The position numbers were made by a program, and so were the translations under genes. This document shows, piece after piece, positions 49,801 through 60,292 of a stretch of DNA of 64,000 bases; position 1 is the first letter of the stretch; each line of letters starts with the position of its first letter. The notes under the pieces are model-generated. The model searched no databases, was not told the origin of the DNA, and saw only the letters and a program-made list of their open reading frames with translations. Source of the DNA: Microglena sp. YARC (lineage: Eukaryota > Chlorophyta > Chlorophyceae > Chlamydomonadales > Chlamydomonadaceae). Location of the stretch: contig CM039464.1 in the NCBI GenBank assembly GCA_022414725.1, positions 29,566,004 to 29,630,003 of the forward strand, in the 5' to 3' direction.

Positions 49801-52800
49801 TACGTCATCAACCAAAACATTATATCAGTGCTTACCTCATTCACCAAATACATTCCATCGCTGCTTAAAAGTAATGATAACGCCTGATGGGGCGTGGTAT
49901 GAAGGGAACCCGTTGTACGCGGGTAGAGAACGGTCTACCACCTCAACTGGACAAGCTACCATCGCGGTTGACAGCGACCTGCAATGATCAGAGTGACCGT
50001 AGGGGGAATCGAACCCCCGACCCCGCTTTGTTTAAGCGATTTGGTGTACCACTAGACCAATTGTATCACTTGAACGGGCTATCGCTGCTGTCCTCATCCA
50101 CACAATACATTTAATCTGGAACTTGAACTTAATCAGTTAAACTTGAACTTAATCGGTTGAACTTGAACTTCATCAGTGCTTACTTCGTCCACCTCCGATG
50201 TTTTGTCGTTGTCATCTTGTACATGTCATCATCGCCATCAATTGGATGGTCACTAATCGGACATTTTTAATACTCAAATCCAGTCAAATCCCTCATTAAT
50301 CTAACTAAAATAAAATATGAGTTAGATCAATAGTACATGACAGCACCAGCAAGAGGATGGTCACCAGTCGGATATTTTTGTTCCCACATCCCTCATTCAT
50401 CCAACTAAAACAAAACGAGTAGGGTATGAAAGATAGGAAAAGAAGGACTGCGATCCATTCCATCGGTACTAATGTCATCCACCTCTAAATTTGCTTCGCA
50501 GCCATCGCGGTGGAGGTCATCCCCATCAAGAGGATGGTCACCAGTCGTACATTTTTTTTACTCTCAAATCCCTCATTAATCGAACTCAATAAATGAATAA
50601 AAATAATGAGTTAGATCATCCAGTGCTGAACGTTAGGAAAACAAAGGCAACTTAGGAAAACAATTTGGGAAAACAAGTTAGGAAAACAAGGACAAGATAG
50701 GAAAACAAGGACAAGATAGGAAAACAAGGGCTGCAATACATTCCATCGGTACTTACCTCATCCACCTCAGAGGTTTTGTCATAGTCATTGTTGTGCAGGT
50801 CATCGCCATCAAGAGGGTGGTCACCAGACAGGCTATTTTTCCTCGTGGACCACTGCAAGCCCCTGAAAGTCCCACTACGACTTGTTCCAGACACTCTCCT
50901 TCCCTGCGTGGATGCTGCACAACCGCTCACCCTGAAAGCTGCCAGCTCTGGCTCCAAGAAAGGAATGGGAGACACCACATTCATCTGCTCAGTAGATCCG
51001 ATGGCAGGTGAGCCTAGATAGGATCCGAGGGCAGATGGGCATAGATACAGCACTCGAGGAGACTTCCCAGAGAATTTTTCTGCCATTGAGATCATGTCTG
51101 CCTTTGCGCGCCCTTGCCAGGGCACTGCGTAGCCCTCCACTGCGGACAGAATGGCAGGGGCTGGAAGATCAGCAGGACGATGAGGGTGGGAAGCCGAATG
51201 TGCTACTGGTCTCAAAGCTGCATCAGTTTGTTGCTCCATAGAAGATTCACGGACACGAAGAGAGAGAAGCAAAGGACTGTCACTGGCACCTGGTCCTCCT
51301 CCTGACACATCCGCTGCCTCCTCTTCAAAATGGACGCTGACCTGCACAGAGCATTCATTTGCCGCCTGAATGGAAGGAGAAGCCCCAAGAAATGTGTTGG
51401 GAGCCTTTGGGATTTTTAAGGGTCTCTGACGCATCCCTGCTTCTGGTACCCCAATAGGCACAGCATCCACTGCATTATCAAAGTCGATTGCGACTGAATC
51501 CACAAGATGAGAAATCAATGCCTCACATACACCAGCGATATCGGAGGGGTCTTCAACCTCGTGGCTGATGGCCAGAGCGTTCACAGTCTCATTGCTTTCC
51601 CGGTGCATGGCTTGGGTGTGCCTGTGAGATACCGACTCCATTCCCACCATGTTTTCTTTTCCTTTTTCTTCTGCTTGGTTAACAGCATCTTCTTCATCTG
51701 CGCTGCTATCAGTATCCATGGCATCATCCTCGCCCTGATCCTCATCCTCTGCCACAGCATAGTTAGTCTTATATCGCTTACGTCGGTAAATCTGAGCCGA
51801 CTCATCAGATGAACTTAGGTCTTGCTCATGCCTCTGCCTGTCATTTCCATCCTGGCCGAATCTTTGATCTTCCGCACCTGCCCTGCTGTAGTCCCTCTTC
51901 TGCAGATCATCGTCAACATGACTTGCATAGGGGTTCCTCAGCTTCTGATCATCTTGAAGCGAGGAGCTGCCAGGGCGTGCTTCACCAACAGGGGAGAATG
52001 TAGGGCTGTGTAGAGCAAACTCATCAGCAAACTCGTGATAGTTGGCTGGAGGCCTTACCCCGGCAGCATAGGCAGCAGCAGCCGTGTCCAGTACCAGGGT
52101 AGGCAATTGCTGTTTCTCCTCTTCAGACAGGCACCAGTCCTCAGTGCTCAGGTTCAGAAACTCAGTCTCACCATCATCATACAGCACCTCATAAGGACCC
52201 TGCTTCTGTTGCAATGATGAAGCAAACATAATTGGGTCAGCACAGCTTGTAGACAAGTACACAGAGGGTACACTCGCTGGGTACAACACTAACATTTCAT
52301 CAGGATTGATCCCGACCAAGTGATTAGATCTAGCTCTCTATATATTAATATATATTAAGTTTGCGGAAGTTCAAATTTATGATTTTGCCTATGCGGCTAC
52401 ACCCCCACATTGAAACATGCTATCGTCAGGATCATGTCAAGGGATGTCAATGTCGTACTTGTCCGCAAGATTATCAGGCGATATATCAATATATAAGTAC
52501 GAGATATCAATACATAAATATATTATACAATATATTGTACGAGATCGTATTTTTTCTGCAGCACGAACTCAGGACCCCTGTCGGTTAAATGATTGTTATG
52601 GACTTAGTTCAACAGTGCGTTTTCGTTTTAGCCCCTCCTGTCAATGTTAAGCAAGTCCCTTTAGCCTATCTGGCCTACTCCTGGCACAAAGTGAATTTCA
52701 CTCACGGTCGGCGTGGTCACAGATTATTTAGAGGGGGCTGAAGTCCTGCTATATTTATCTCCCTGATGGAAGGATAACTATAGCAGGACTTTAGCCCCCA

Positions 52801-53779
52801 CTGATGTCGAGGTTGGGCAAGTCCCTTTAGCCTATTTGGATAGCCCTGAGGGTTTATAACATACATTTGAATGGGTAGAACCATACACGGCGAGCAGTGA
52901 AACGCAAGCCTAATCAAAAATGAGTGAATCCTGGAGTGCTCCTGTGGATAAGAGCTTTCCGAGTTGTCTCCTGACCCTGGTGTACTGGCTCACGCAGCAG
53001 GCGACAGTCTTATCAACACTGCACCATAGGTCTCCAGGTTAAAAGTGAGGTAAGCAAGGCAAGGCAAACAAACAACCGACCTTTCCAGGGTCCAGACTCA
53101 AGAGGAAATATACATTCAAATGATCAAACAACAGGACGACAGGAAAAGGACAGGCTAGACATACATACATAAATGCAACAGGATGAATGATACCCATTTG
53201 TTTTTTAACGACCTTGGACCCCCACTGGACTTACTCTACGAGGGCTGTATGAGCAGACAGTGGCGTAGTAGTAGATGCTGTCCATGGGCCACCAGATTTT
53301 CACACGTTTCCCCATCATCTTTCTTCCTCCAAGACCTACAACCAATGCAAGCAAATCAAAAATCCACTTGGTCATCAGATTGTCTGATTTCAGAGGAAAC
53401 AAATAGCTTAAGCTATAGAGTGAGTGATATTTTTTAAAAATACAAGTTTGGTTTGCTTTATATGTATTTATTGTAATTGACACCATTGAACTGAGTGCCT
53501 GGCATGTGTCGACGCTTTATGGGTGCTGATAATTGAGCTAGTGTAAATTCAGACTTCGATCTGACGCACAGGAGGATCACACCACCAGTCCAACACATTT
53601 GGGATGGGTATTCCAAAACAGGACTTTTTGTAAGAAAAATAACAGTGTCTTTACTTAGCACCATGATGCTCCTAGTAATTTTGGGGGTGCTACTAGCAGC
53701 TTTGGGGGCTCTAAAGGCAACCCAAAAGACTCTAATGTAGCACCCCCAAAAAACGAAGGCATATAATTGAGCACATCTG

Positions 53780-53827
<48 letters not shown>

Positions 53828-56800
53828 CAATCAACCAGCCTTAACCTCAGAGAAGATCTCATGCACGTCAAATATAAAATGTGCACCGACCTACCCTTAG
53901 GGACAGGAAACGGGTCTCCTGGCTGACATCCTGGGGGGCGAACAAGCCTAAGGATTTGTGCTGGGGTAAAATCTTCTGGTAGTTGGCTGGGTCCAGCTAA
54001 TCCTTCCCCCTGCTGGAGCTCCTTTGCCTCGGCTGCGCCTACCGTCTCTGTCGCAGAGCCAGTCTTGGAGCTGTGCAATCTCTCGATGGTGGTTCTATCA
54101 GTGACAAATTCGTGGGTTCCACTTATTTTGGCAGACTCGGCACGCGCTGCAGAGCTAGGATGCATGAACTCGGTGCCGTGGTCTGGTTCTTTTGGCTTAG
54201 TGAATTCTTCCGTCAGCTGGGCTTCCCAAGGTAGCTCAAAGGACTTCTGCCGCATGATGGCTGGGCTCATTTCAAGGTCCATCAGATTCTTCTGAACCAT
54301 CTGGCTTGATGGGGCAAGCTTACTGGCTTGGGGCAAAGCAAATGGTCCTTCTGCAACTTCTCGCTCAATTTGGCCTCCCTTAGAAGGAAGAGCAGTGCCG
54401 TGGGTCACTGGCCGAAGTTCGTTCCTTCGAGTCCCTTTATTTGCAGGCTCGTCTTTGTCACTTGCACCAAAAATATCTTCGTTATCATCTGGGACTAAAA
54501 CAAACTTTGGCTTCCGCCTTGGTGCTGCTCGGTGCAGATCATGGTGTTCAGAATGGGTCACAGAAGGCAGTCCTGATGACTGGCCAGCAAATGGCCTCGC
54601 CCCCTCTACACCAGATGTCCGATTGCCTAGATTGAAGTTGCTACTGCCTGATTGAAGTTGCTGTTGCACAGATTGAAGGTCACCAGATTGAAGTTGCTGA
54701 TGCTGCCGCATAGGTTGATTCAAGGTTGGGGAAGTCCGCTTTGATGCATATCTGCTCCGCAGGGCAACCCCAAAGGAGTGCAGGTGGAGGGAGGACTCAT
54801 ACATAGTCTCCAATGCTGAAGCCTGTGTACAAGCAATATTTTAGCTTTCATTAGCAATACTTGAAGTTGTGTATTGTTTTGCATCAGCAATGTTTTAGCA
54901 TGTGTATAATCAGTGTTTTAGCTTTGCATGAGCAATATTTAATGCTCGGCAGGTACATGATCGGGATCATTTATAGCAATCAAAAGGATGATTTTGATTT
55001 TGATCTTTCAAAGCAGGACGATGTATGTTGTTTGTACCTAAGACTTGGTCTGAAATTCCGAGAATTGTGATAATTGTGGGAGAATTGTAGTAAACTTACA
55101 AGAAAAAGTCGAGGTATTAAGGACAACTAACAACTGTAGCTTCCAAATCATCCGCTGAATTGCATATGAACAGAACCCTAAACCCTAAACAGCGTAGATG
55201 CTCAAACAGGGTAGACTGACTGTATATAAGGAGAGGGACTATGCACTATGTTGATAAAGATTAGGGTAACGCTCAATATTAAAGGTAAGACCTCTCTTTT
55301 ACAGAGGCTGGTCCATCATTATTTTTATTTTTTATTGAAAGGATTTTTACCCCAGGAAGTGGGACCCGTACACAAAACAGCGCCCACCATATTGACACCG
55401 TAGGGGCAGCAGGCCAGCTTGTTAGGGCAATCATGGCTAAGGTACGGTGTGAAAGAATCCTACAAAACTAAAATACACTACTACACTTCATGAGTTCCGG
55501 CTGTCATCCTACATAACATCATTCATCATACCATTGAAGCTAGCTCGGGTGAACTTGGTGTGGATTCCTCAACTTCTGTGGGCATGCTGGCAAGAACAAC
55601 ATCAGCCCATGCACAGTCTTTTGACACCTGCAAACGTGGTATGGAAGAAAAATACTATTGCCAAGAATCCAACAAAACAGCATTTGAACTACGGTATCAA
55701 TATTATGTATAGATTTGTGATTCGGTCCTGAGTTGCTTCGAGTTCCGACATCTTTTTAAGTTGGGACAATAAATGAATTATCTGGAGATCTATATCATGC
55801 AGGCAACTATGAGGTCTCCAAGGTATAACAAAATGTTGTTGCTGCTATGGTTCATGTATTGTAGGCAACATGTCAGTCATAAGCTCCAGATGGGAGCAGT
55901 AATCTAGATGCACCAGTACGATGGGGTGGTTATTCATCCAACCTAAGATCCTGTCAAGCCATCCATGTTATGATTTCTAACAATGCATTCATGAACTTTG
56001 CAAACCAAAATCATGAAGCTCATCCAAGTATGTCAATCAGATAATGTGACCACTATGCGAAGCACGGTTGCAACAGTCAGCTTACATAAAGCAACTCAAA
56101 ACATTTGGAGTCAGATTTGTGCTATGCACCCAGCAGCGAGAAGGAAACATATAACATGTGTTTGCTGTCCATAAGGTCTAACATGAATCCCATCCGAGCA
56201 GATCTTCGTTCGAGCAATCCAGCTTGATTACATACCAGTCATATTTGTCTAAACATTGCAACCTAGCTGATTTCCCATTTAACTATAACACCTTATTTCT
56301 AGATCTATGCTCACCTGGCGCGATCCACCTTTCACCTGGACAGCTTTCCACAGTCTGAAGAGGCACAGACGAAAGCCTCCAACAGAAGCAGAATCCTGCG
56401 TCATACAATCAGGCACATCGATGCAGATTATGAATCAAAAGATTGGCTATATATCCTTCCGGGAAAGCAAATTTAAGCTGTTTCGCCTGATGTTGGCGAG
56501 CACCCAAGGCCAGCCTCAGGAAATTCACTCCAGGATGAACTGTCGTAAATATTGACCACTGTCTTCTCCCGCATCATAACAAGGCATTGGCCTTACAATC
56601 TGACATCAAATCTATCTCTAGTTGGCAAGCCCTTCTGTTATTTGCTGCGGGTCAGGGATCTAACTGGTGTTATGCGGTCGACATCAGCATGCGGTGCTCA
56701 GGAACTACCAGTGTACGAATCCCCATGGTCCAACATCCCAAGACACACCGCCCTAACCACCAGGCTGAGACAGAGACCACATTTCTGACAGTCCAGCAGC

Positions 56801-59800
56801 TTCTCTCCTGATCCTGCCTGGTGAAGAGCGCTTCAGGCTTAAGAGTTTGAGTCTTATCTCAAAGCTCTAGTTCTCGAGTTATGATTCAGGTTTAAGTGAA
56901 AGGTCAGAGGAACTCAGCAGATGCTTTGCCTCCCACACAATGCTTCTTGGAGATTGCTCTATATTCAGCCAGATAAGCCTGGGTATTTTTTTTAGAGAAA
57001 GCAGAATCCCGAGCATAAGTTGCGCACGAAACCAACGCGACCCCGTACGACCCCAGATGGAAAACCCGGCAAAACCACGCGACCCCGCGCACGCCCGCGC
57101 TCCCCCTCCCCTGGATGGAAACCCCTGTTGCGTGGGCCAGGCACGTCTATTACCTGCATCGTGCCTCGTCAGTTTAACAGATATGGAAGCTCGTCTTACG
57201 GCATTTAATTCCTCTTACCTTGACCTCGTACTCGTTTGCGATGCAGAAGTTCTTGTATTGCTCCATGGTGATTCCTTTGGGGGATCGGTGCTTGGTAGCA
57301 CCTGCACCCTGCTTGGGAGTACCTGCTCCCAGCTTGGGAGTGCCTCGTTGCGGGAGCGCGTGTGAAGGATTGGCCTCCGGAGTTCGAATCTTGTTCTCCA
57401 TTTCTGATATAATTTCCAACGAAGTAGGATGTAAGTCAATGTATGAGACAATTTATTTAAGAGGGAAAGCAAGTTGCCAAATTCTCTGGACTAATCTCCT
57501 CCCCGTCATTACGAACTGGAAGATTTTCAGAACGCATAAATCACAGGAAAAAATTGTGATTAGTATAAACGCGAAAAGGCATAAACGCAAACGAGCAATG
57601 ACGCAACTCCCAATTCCCAAATCGGGAACAACGACCATAGTTTCGATAGTTTCGAGGCATAGGTCGATAGTCTCGAACAATGACCATAGGTCGATAGTTT
57701 CTAGGCATTTGCAAATTTTGAACTGCCTAGTTCGTATCGGAATGACTTCGCTATGTACTGTGGTGTTTCTTAATAAATATGGATATTATGTCAAGGAAAG
57801 CTATTGACTTCCGATCGCGCTGGTTTATGTAAGGGGGCCAACATCATAGGGTGGAAATCCTTTCAATAAAAATTGGAAGAAAGACGGAATTGGAGATACG
57901 GGTAATAGGGAGGTATCATTCACTATTAGATCCACAAAATAAAGGTTCGAGTAATACTGTGCATAATCCGAATGCTTTCAATGAGCTCGCTTGTGTATAG
58001 CATACCGAATTACTGATTTCTGCAGCAAATGGAAAAAGGTGAGTGGCAATATGTTGTATAGACCGCGTCTGGACCTCATATCCCTGAGCTACCTTAGGAG
58101 TGAAAATCAATCATTGCAGCATTTATTTTATTGATAGACGTTCTTTCCATATGTACACGATCTGATATTGAAATGAGATTGCAAGCACACAAAAAATGGG
58201 TTTGCATATATTCAGGCTAAACTAAAATTGCTTTTTATCATGCAAAACTTTGCAGAAGATAAATAGCCCTCATCTAGTGGAGTACCGTATGCAACTAACG
58301 GACTTACCTTGCTGTACCTTGGAGTTTGCTGTATTCTTGGGCGTCCAGGGCCTAGCTTCACTCTTATGCAGCTCCTCAGTCGTATTCCGCACTCGCATTG
58401 AGTCCATGACATTGTCCTCGAACTCCATCAGATTCAGCTTTTGTTCATAGGCCACACGCATGACATGCCCAAAGGTAGTCCAGGTTGGTTCTCTGGTCAA
58501 GCAACATAGGCCAGCCCTGGTCCAATGCTTTCTCCGAGTAACCTAAGAAGGATAAACACTAAAATATTGGCAAGCAGCTAGCTTGTCTTGGGTCAACTAT
58601 GGCCTGTCTATCACAATATAAATGTGATAATATGTGTAAACTCGCAAATTGGACTCCGGGGTTGCTAAATATTTTATAACCTGGATAAACTATGTTCATA
58701 TCTCAGATAAGGTTGCAAGGACCTCCAAACAGATAAATGCTAGTTGGTATAATTATGTGTGCATGTTTTTGTGTTCATGATATCTTGTTTAACTCTCGAC
58801 CATGATTTGGGTGGCAATGACCTTAATTTGACAATGTTAATGAACCCTGACTCATTGGGAGGATGGAAACATCGTGTTACATTTATTATTAGTTAAATTA
58901 TCTGCATATAACAAACTCCTGCCCCCCCGTCGTTTACAATTTGTTGCGGTTCAGTTCACCAATGCTTGTTGTTAAAACTGCCTTTCCTGTTTGTAAGGTT
59001 GGGCAAGTCCCTTTAGCCGATTTGGCCACCCCTGGACTGTTCAAAACATACAAGCAACATACACAAATTACAAATGTATAAATACGTGCTCTCTATGAAT
59101 GATTGGATATAAAACCTTCATATACTTCAAATCCCTCAAAATCAAGAAGCCCCATAGTAATCAATAGTGCTGCTATATATGTAAGCACTCAATGTTAAGC
59201 ACATATTAAGCACTGAATCATGCAAATATGAGGTGCATATTTAAGCACTAAATTTCGAACATATCAAGAATATATCAAGCACTTAATTCCGAAAATATGA
59301 GGTGCATATTTAAGCACTACAATTTCGAACATATCAAGCATATATTAAGCACTTAATTCCGAAAACATGAGGTGCATATTTCAGCACTAAATTTCGGACA
59401 TATCAAGCATATATCAAGCACTTAATTCCGAAAATATGAGGTGCATATCGAAGCACTAAAATTTCGAACATATCAAGCATATATTAATCACTTAATTCCG
59501 AAAATATGAAGTGCATATTTAAGCACTAAATTTCGAACATATCAAGCATATATTAAGCACTAAATTCCGAAAATATGAGGTGCATATTCAAGCACTAAAT
59601 TTCGAACGTATCAAGCACATATTAAGCACTCAATTTGAAGCACATATTTAAGCACACAATTTCGAATATATAAAGTGCAGATTATATCGAAGTGCATATT
59701 TAAGCACTCAATTTCGAACAGATCAAGCACATATTAAGCACTCAATTTCGAACATATGTTGTAGTACCCATCAATACCTCAGCATATCCACCCAAGGAGC

Positions 59801-60272
59801 ATACAGCGTTAAAAAACTTGAAAGTGTCCAGAACTTGTTGCTTGTGAAGGGCCAAACTCTCCTGCAAACCAGTACATGCATCCAGGGGTCAGATCAACAG
59901 GTTTTCACAAAAAATATCGATTTGGAACACAATATCTCTGTATCAGGAAATGGCCAATGAATTCACACACAATTCAATGCTTTGTCATTGATCTACTACT
60001 TATGTGCATGTCTCACTGGAGCTGGTTAACTGATTATCAATTATGGATCTCGAAACCATAAATTGGGGACGGGAACTTACTAAATCGTCGTAGCCCCTCT
60101 CCAGACAAAAGGCCGAGTATCGCTGCTTGAACACTTTTTCATCCAGGACTACTTCTCCTGTGATCGGCGGCCCTGAAGGTGCAGGTGCCGATGCTAGATT
60201 ACGACTGCGGGGCTTCTTGCCCAGTTGCCAATCGGACTCGTCTGTAAGGCAGCTGTCTTCCAGCGATTTCAT
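38559..60272 (-). CDS. Tandem-ARID, Tudor-like chromatin protein, complete, 16 exons
   Basis: Exons (- strand): 60272-60081, 59861-59778, 58542-58308, 57403-57219, 56395-56315, 55627-55532, 54822-53895, 53335-53235, 52205-50757, 47597-47534, 46374-46280, 44548-44439, 43363-42727, 41082-40996, 40148-40042, 38655-38559. Phases agree throughout; 1515 aa. ARID-like module 1 (~45-135): [44 protein letters not shown]. Module 2 (~217-315): [51 protein letters not shown] Tudor-like fold of the plant PDS5 type (~607-660) is split over exons 8/9: [19 protein letters not shown], then [21 protein letters not shown] ~30-aa motif occurs twice ([21 protein letters not shown], ~686 and ~1337). There are acidic stretches and an [11 protein letters not shown] run (~1255). 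ARID proteins bind DNA and Tudor-like folds usually bind methylated histones, so a nuclear chromatin role is inferred. Exons 10-12 and 14-16 rest mainly on splice sites and phase. I do not recognise the C-terminal ~100 aa. Confidence 0.85.
39050..39645 (-). repeat. Tandem copies of ARID-gene exon 15 donor edge (3)
   Basis: Units repeat ggatgttccaaagctcagca, ggatcctcagggtcagctga and the donor gctcacctcc (+ strand), near 39055-39130, 39213-39290 and 39546-39625, with CATCAT spacers. They lie downstream of the true exon (40148-40042) in gene orientation. A partial SINE body is at 39363-39480. Confidence 0.88.
39722..39912 (-). mobile_element. tRNA-derived SINE, family A, head type 1
   Basis: Nearly the same as the copy at 79-275, with head and body present. 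Flanked by taggggtatcca direct repeats (about 39710 and 39938, the latter after a little extra sequence). In an intron of the ARID gene. Confidence 0.85.
40440..40990 (-). repeat. Tandem copies of ARID-gene exon 14 donor edge (3)
   Basis: Units of ~175 bp repeat gtaaccaggaaccatgctca, gaatctcgtaaccaaggggc and tcagagcatc (near 40660 and 40822), with a more decayed copy near 40450. TTTATTTATT spacers. An acceptor-edge copy of the same exon lies at about 41800-41850 (cgccactgtaggcaatcgat). Confidence 0.88.
41885..42365 (+). mobile_element. Family B repeat with long ATGT tail
   Basis: Element at 41885-42025 (gtagcacaaactcagggccc to cctggactgcaacatac), with ACATAC tail and, further on, (TATG)n tracts at 42187-42355. 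Family D sequence (ggatttcaccccaggaggtg) sits nearby at 41235-41300. Confidence 0.75.
42607..42634. repeat. Perfect 28-bp palindrome
   Basis: gcatcttccaagta followed directly by its reverse complement, ~95 bp into the intron after ARID-gene exon 13. Confidence 0.92.
44560..45730 (-). repeat. Tandem copies of ARID-gene exon 12 acceptor edge (5)
   Basis: Units of ~200 bp contain ctcttcttctttctagcacc, tggctggacagttgtggtgc and tgcttccc on the + strand, at about 44670-44720, 45030-45080, 45220-45290, 45420-45485 and 45625-45690. GGT/TGTG spacers separate them. On the - strand several read [20 protein letters not shown]. Only the exon at 44548-44439 has a usable donor and correct phase. Confidence 0.85.
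45830..46210. repeat. GGGGTAGGGGTGGG-rich tract
   Basis: About 380 bp of G-rich short repeats on the + strand with dense GGG/GGGG runs, so strong G-quadruplex potential. On the transcribed product of the ARID gene it is C-rich. Confidence 0.9.
46381..46610. repeat. ~54-bp minisatellite upstream of ARID-gene exon 11
   Basis: Four copies of gatcagggatacaatttgtg / aatttgaattgatccc / ttccggcatgatcagca run up to the acceptor of exon 11. Confidence 0.92.
46649..46985 (-). mobile_element. Exon 10 edge copy, (CTGT)n and family B repeat
   Basis: 46649-46728 carries a copy of exon 10's end and donor (cggtacctaccagcaggatg). A ~100-nt (CTGT)n tract follows (46725-46835), then a family B element (46842-46985, - sense). 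The same order occurs at 35451-35675. Confidence 0.8.
47600..49060. repeat. ~140-bp tandem array in an ARID-gene intron (about 8 units)
   Basis: Units share tgaatgtggaacaaaggctt, gacaagatgcaacagttggg, catatgcacagtca and tttggctagaggaacttgcc. The unit nearest exon 10 begins at its acceptor flank (gcacaatagggtgtatgcac), so it may have started as an intron-edge duplication. Distal units decay into AT-rich sequence. Confidence 0.88.
49100..49385. mobile_element. Family B repeats, one partial (-) and one full (+)
   Basis: 49110-49180 matches the 3' part in - sense; 49240-49380 is a full copy in + sense (gtagcacgaactcaggcccc to cctggactgtaacatac). Confidence 0.78.
49872..50072 (-). mobile_element. 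tRNA-derived SINE, family A, head type 1
   Basis: Head with tagtggtacaccaaatcg and box B GGTTCGATTCC on the - strand; body ends ggcgttatcatta. Flanked by atcgctgct direct repeats (about 49858 and 50081). Confidence 0.87.
50150..50600 (-). repeat. Tandem copies of ARID-gene exon 9 donor edge (2-3)
   Basis: Diverged copies of tcatccacctcagaggtttt, catcgccatcaagagggtgg and tcaccag occur at 50160-50265, 50340-50400 (partial) and 50465-50560, downstream of the exon's donor at 50756. Short aggaaaacaaggacaagat repeats lie between. Confidence 0.85.
52560..52870 (+). mobile_element. Family B copies flanking a long hairpin
   Basis: A full copy (52560-52685) and a partial copy (52808-52865), both + sense, flank a hairpin at 52733-52799. 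The 21-nt arms gggggctgaagtcctgctata and its reverse complement match at 20 of 21 positions around a 25-nt loop. Confidence 0.8.
53777..53823. repeat. (TA)n microsatellite
   Basis: About 23 TA units in the intron between ARID-gene exons 7 and 8, next to a family F repeat (53660-53775). Confidence 0.95.
58905..59055 (+). mobile_element. Family B repeat
   Basis: Copy with cgtcgtttacaatttgttgc, cagttcaccaatgcttgttg, gttgggcaagtccctttagc and cctggactgt, in an ARID-gene intron. Confidence 0.75.
59170..59775. repeat. ~65-70-bp AT-rich minisatellite (about 8 units)
   Basis: Units share aagcactaaatttcgaacat, atcaagcatatattaagcac and ttaattccgaaaatatgagg. Located in the intron between ARID-gene exons 2 and 3, ending just short of the exon 2 donor. 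Confidence 0.93.
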
Positions 60273-60282
60273 TGTGTCTATA

Positions 60283-60291
60283 TTTCCCGCC
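60283..60291 (-). promoter_or_regulatory. Candidate E2F site next to the ARID-gene start
   Basis: tttcccgcc on the + strand, a perfect match to the classic E2F/DP site, 11 bp upstream of the start codon on the - strand. It could lie in the leader or at the transcription start. A 9-bp match can arise by chance. Confidence 0.4.
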
Positions 60292-60292
60292 C

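Noticed and set aside
55170..55192. Telomere-like aaccctaaaccctaaac
   Set aside because: Only about two and a half units in an intron; at most a weak hint of a TTTAGGG-type lineage.
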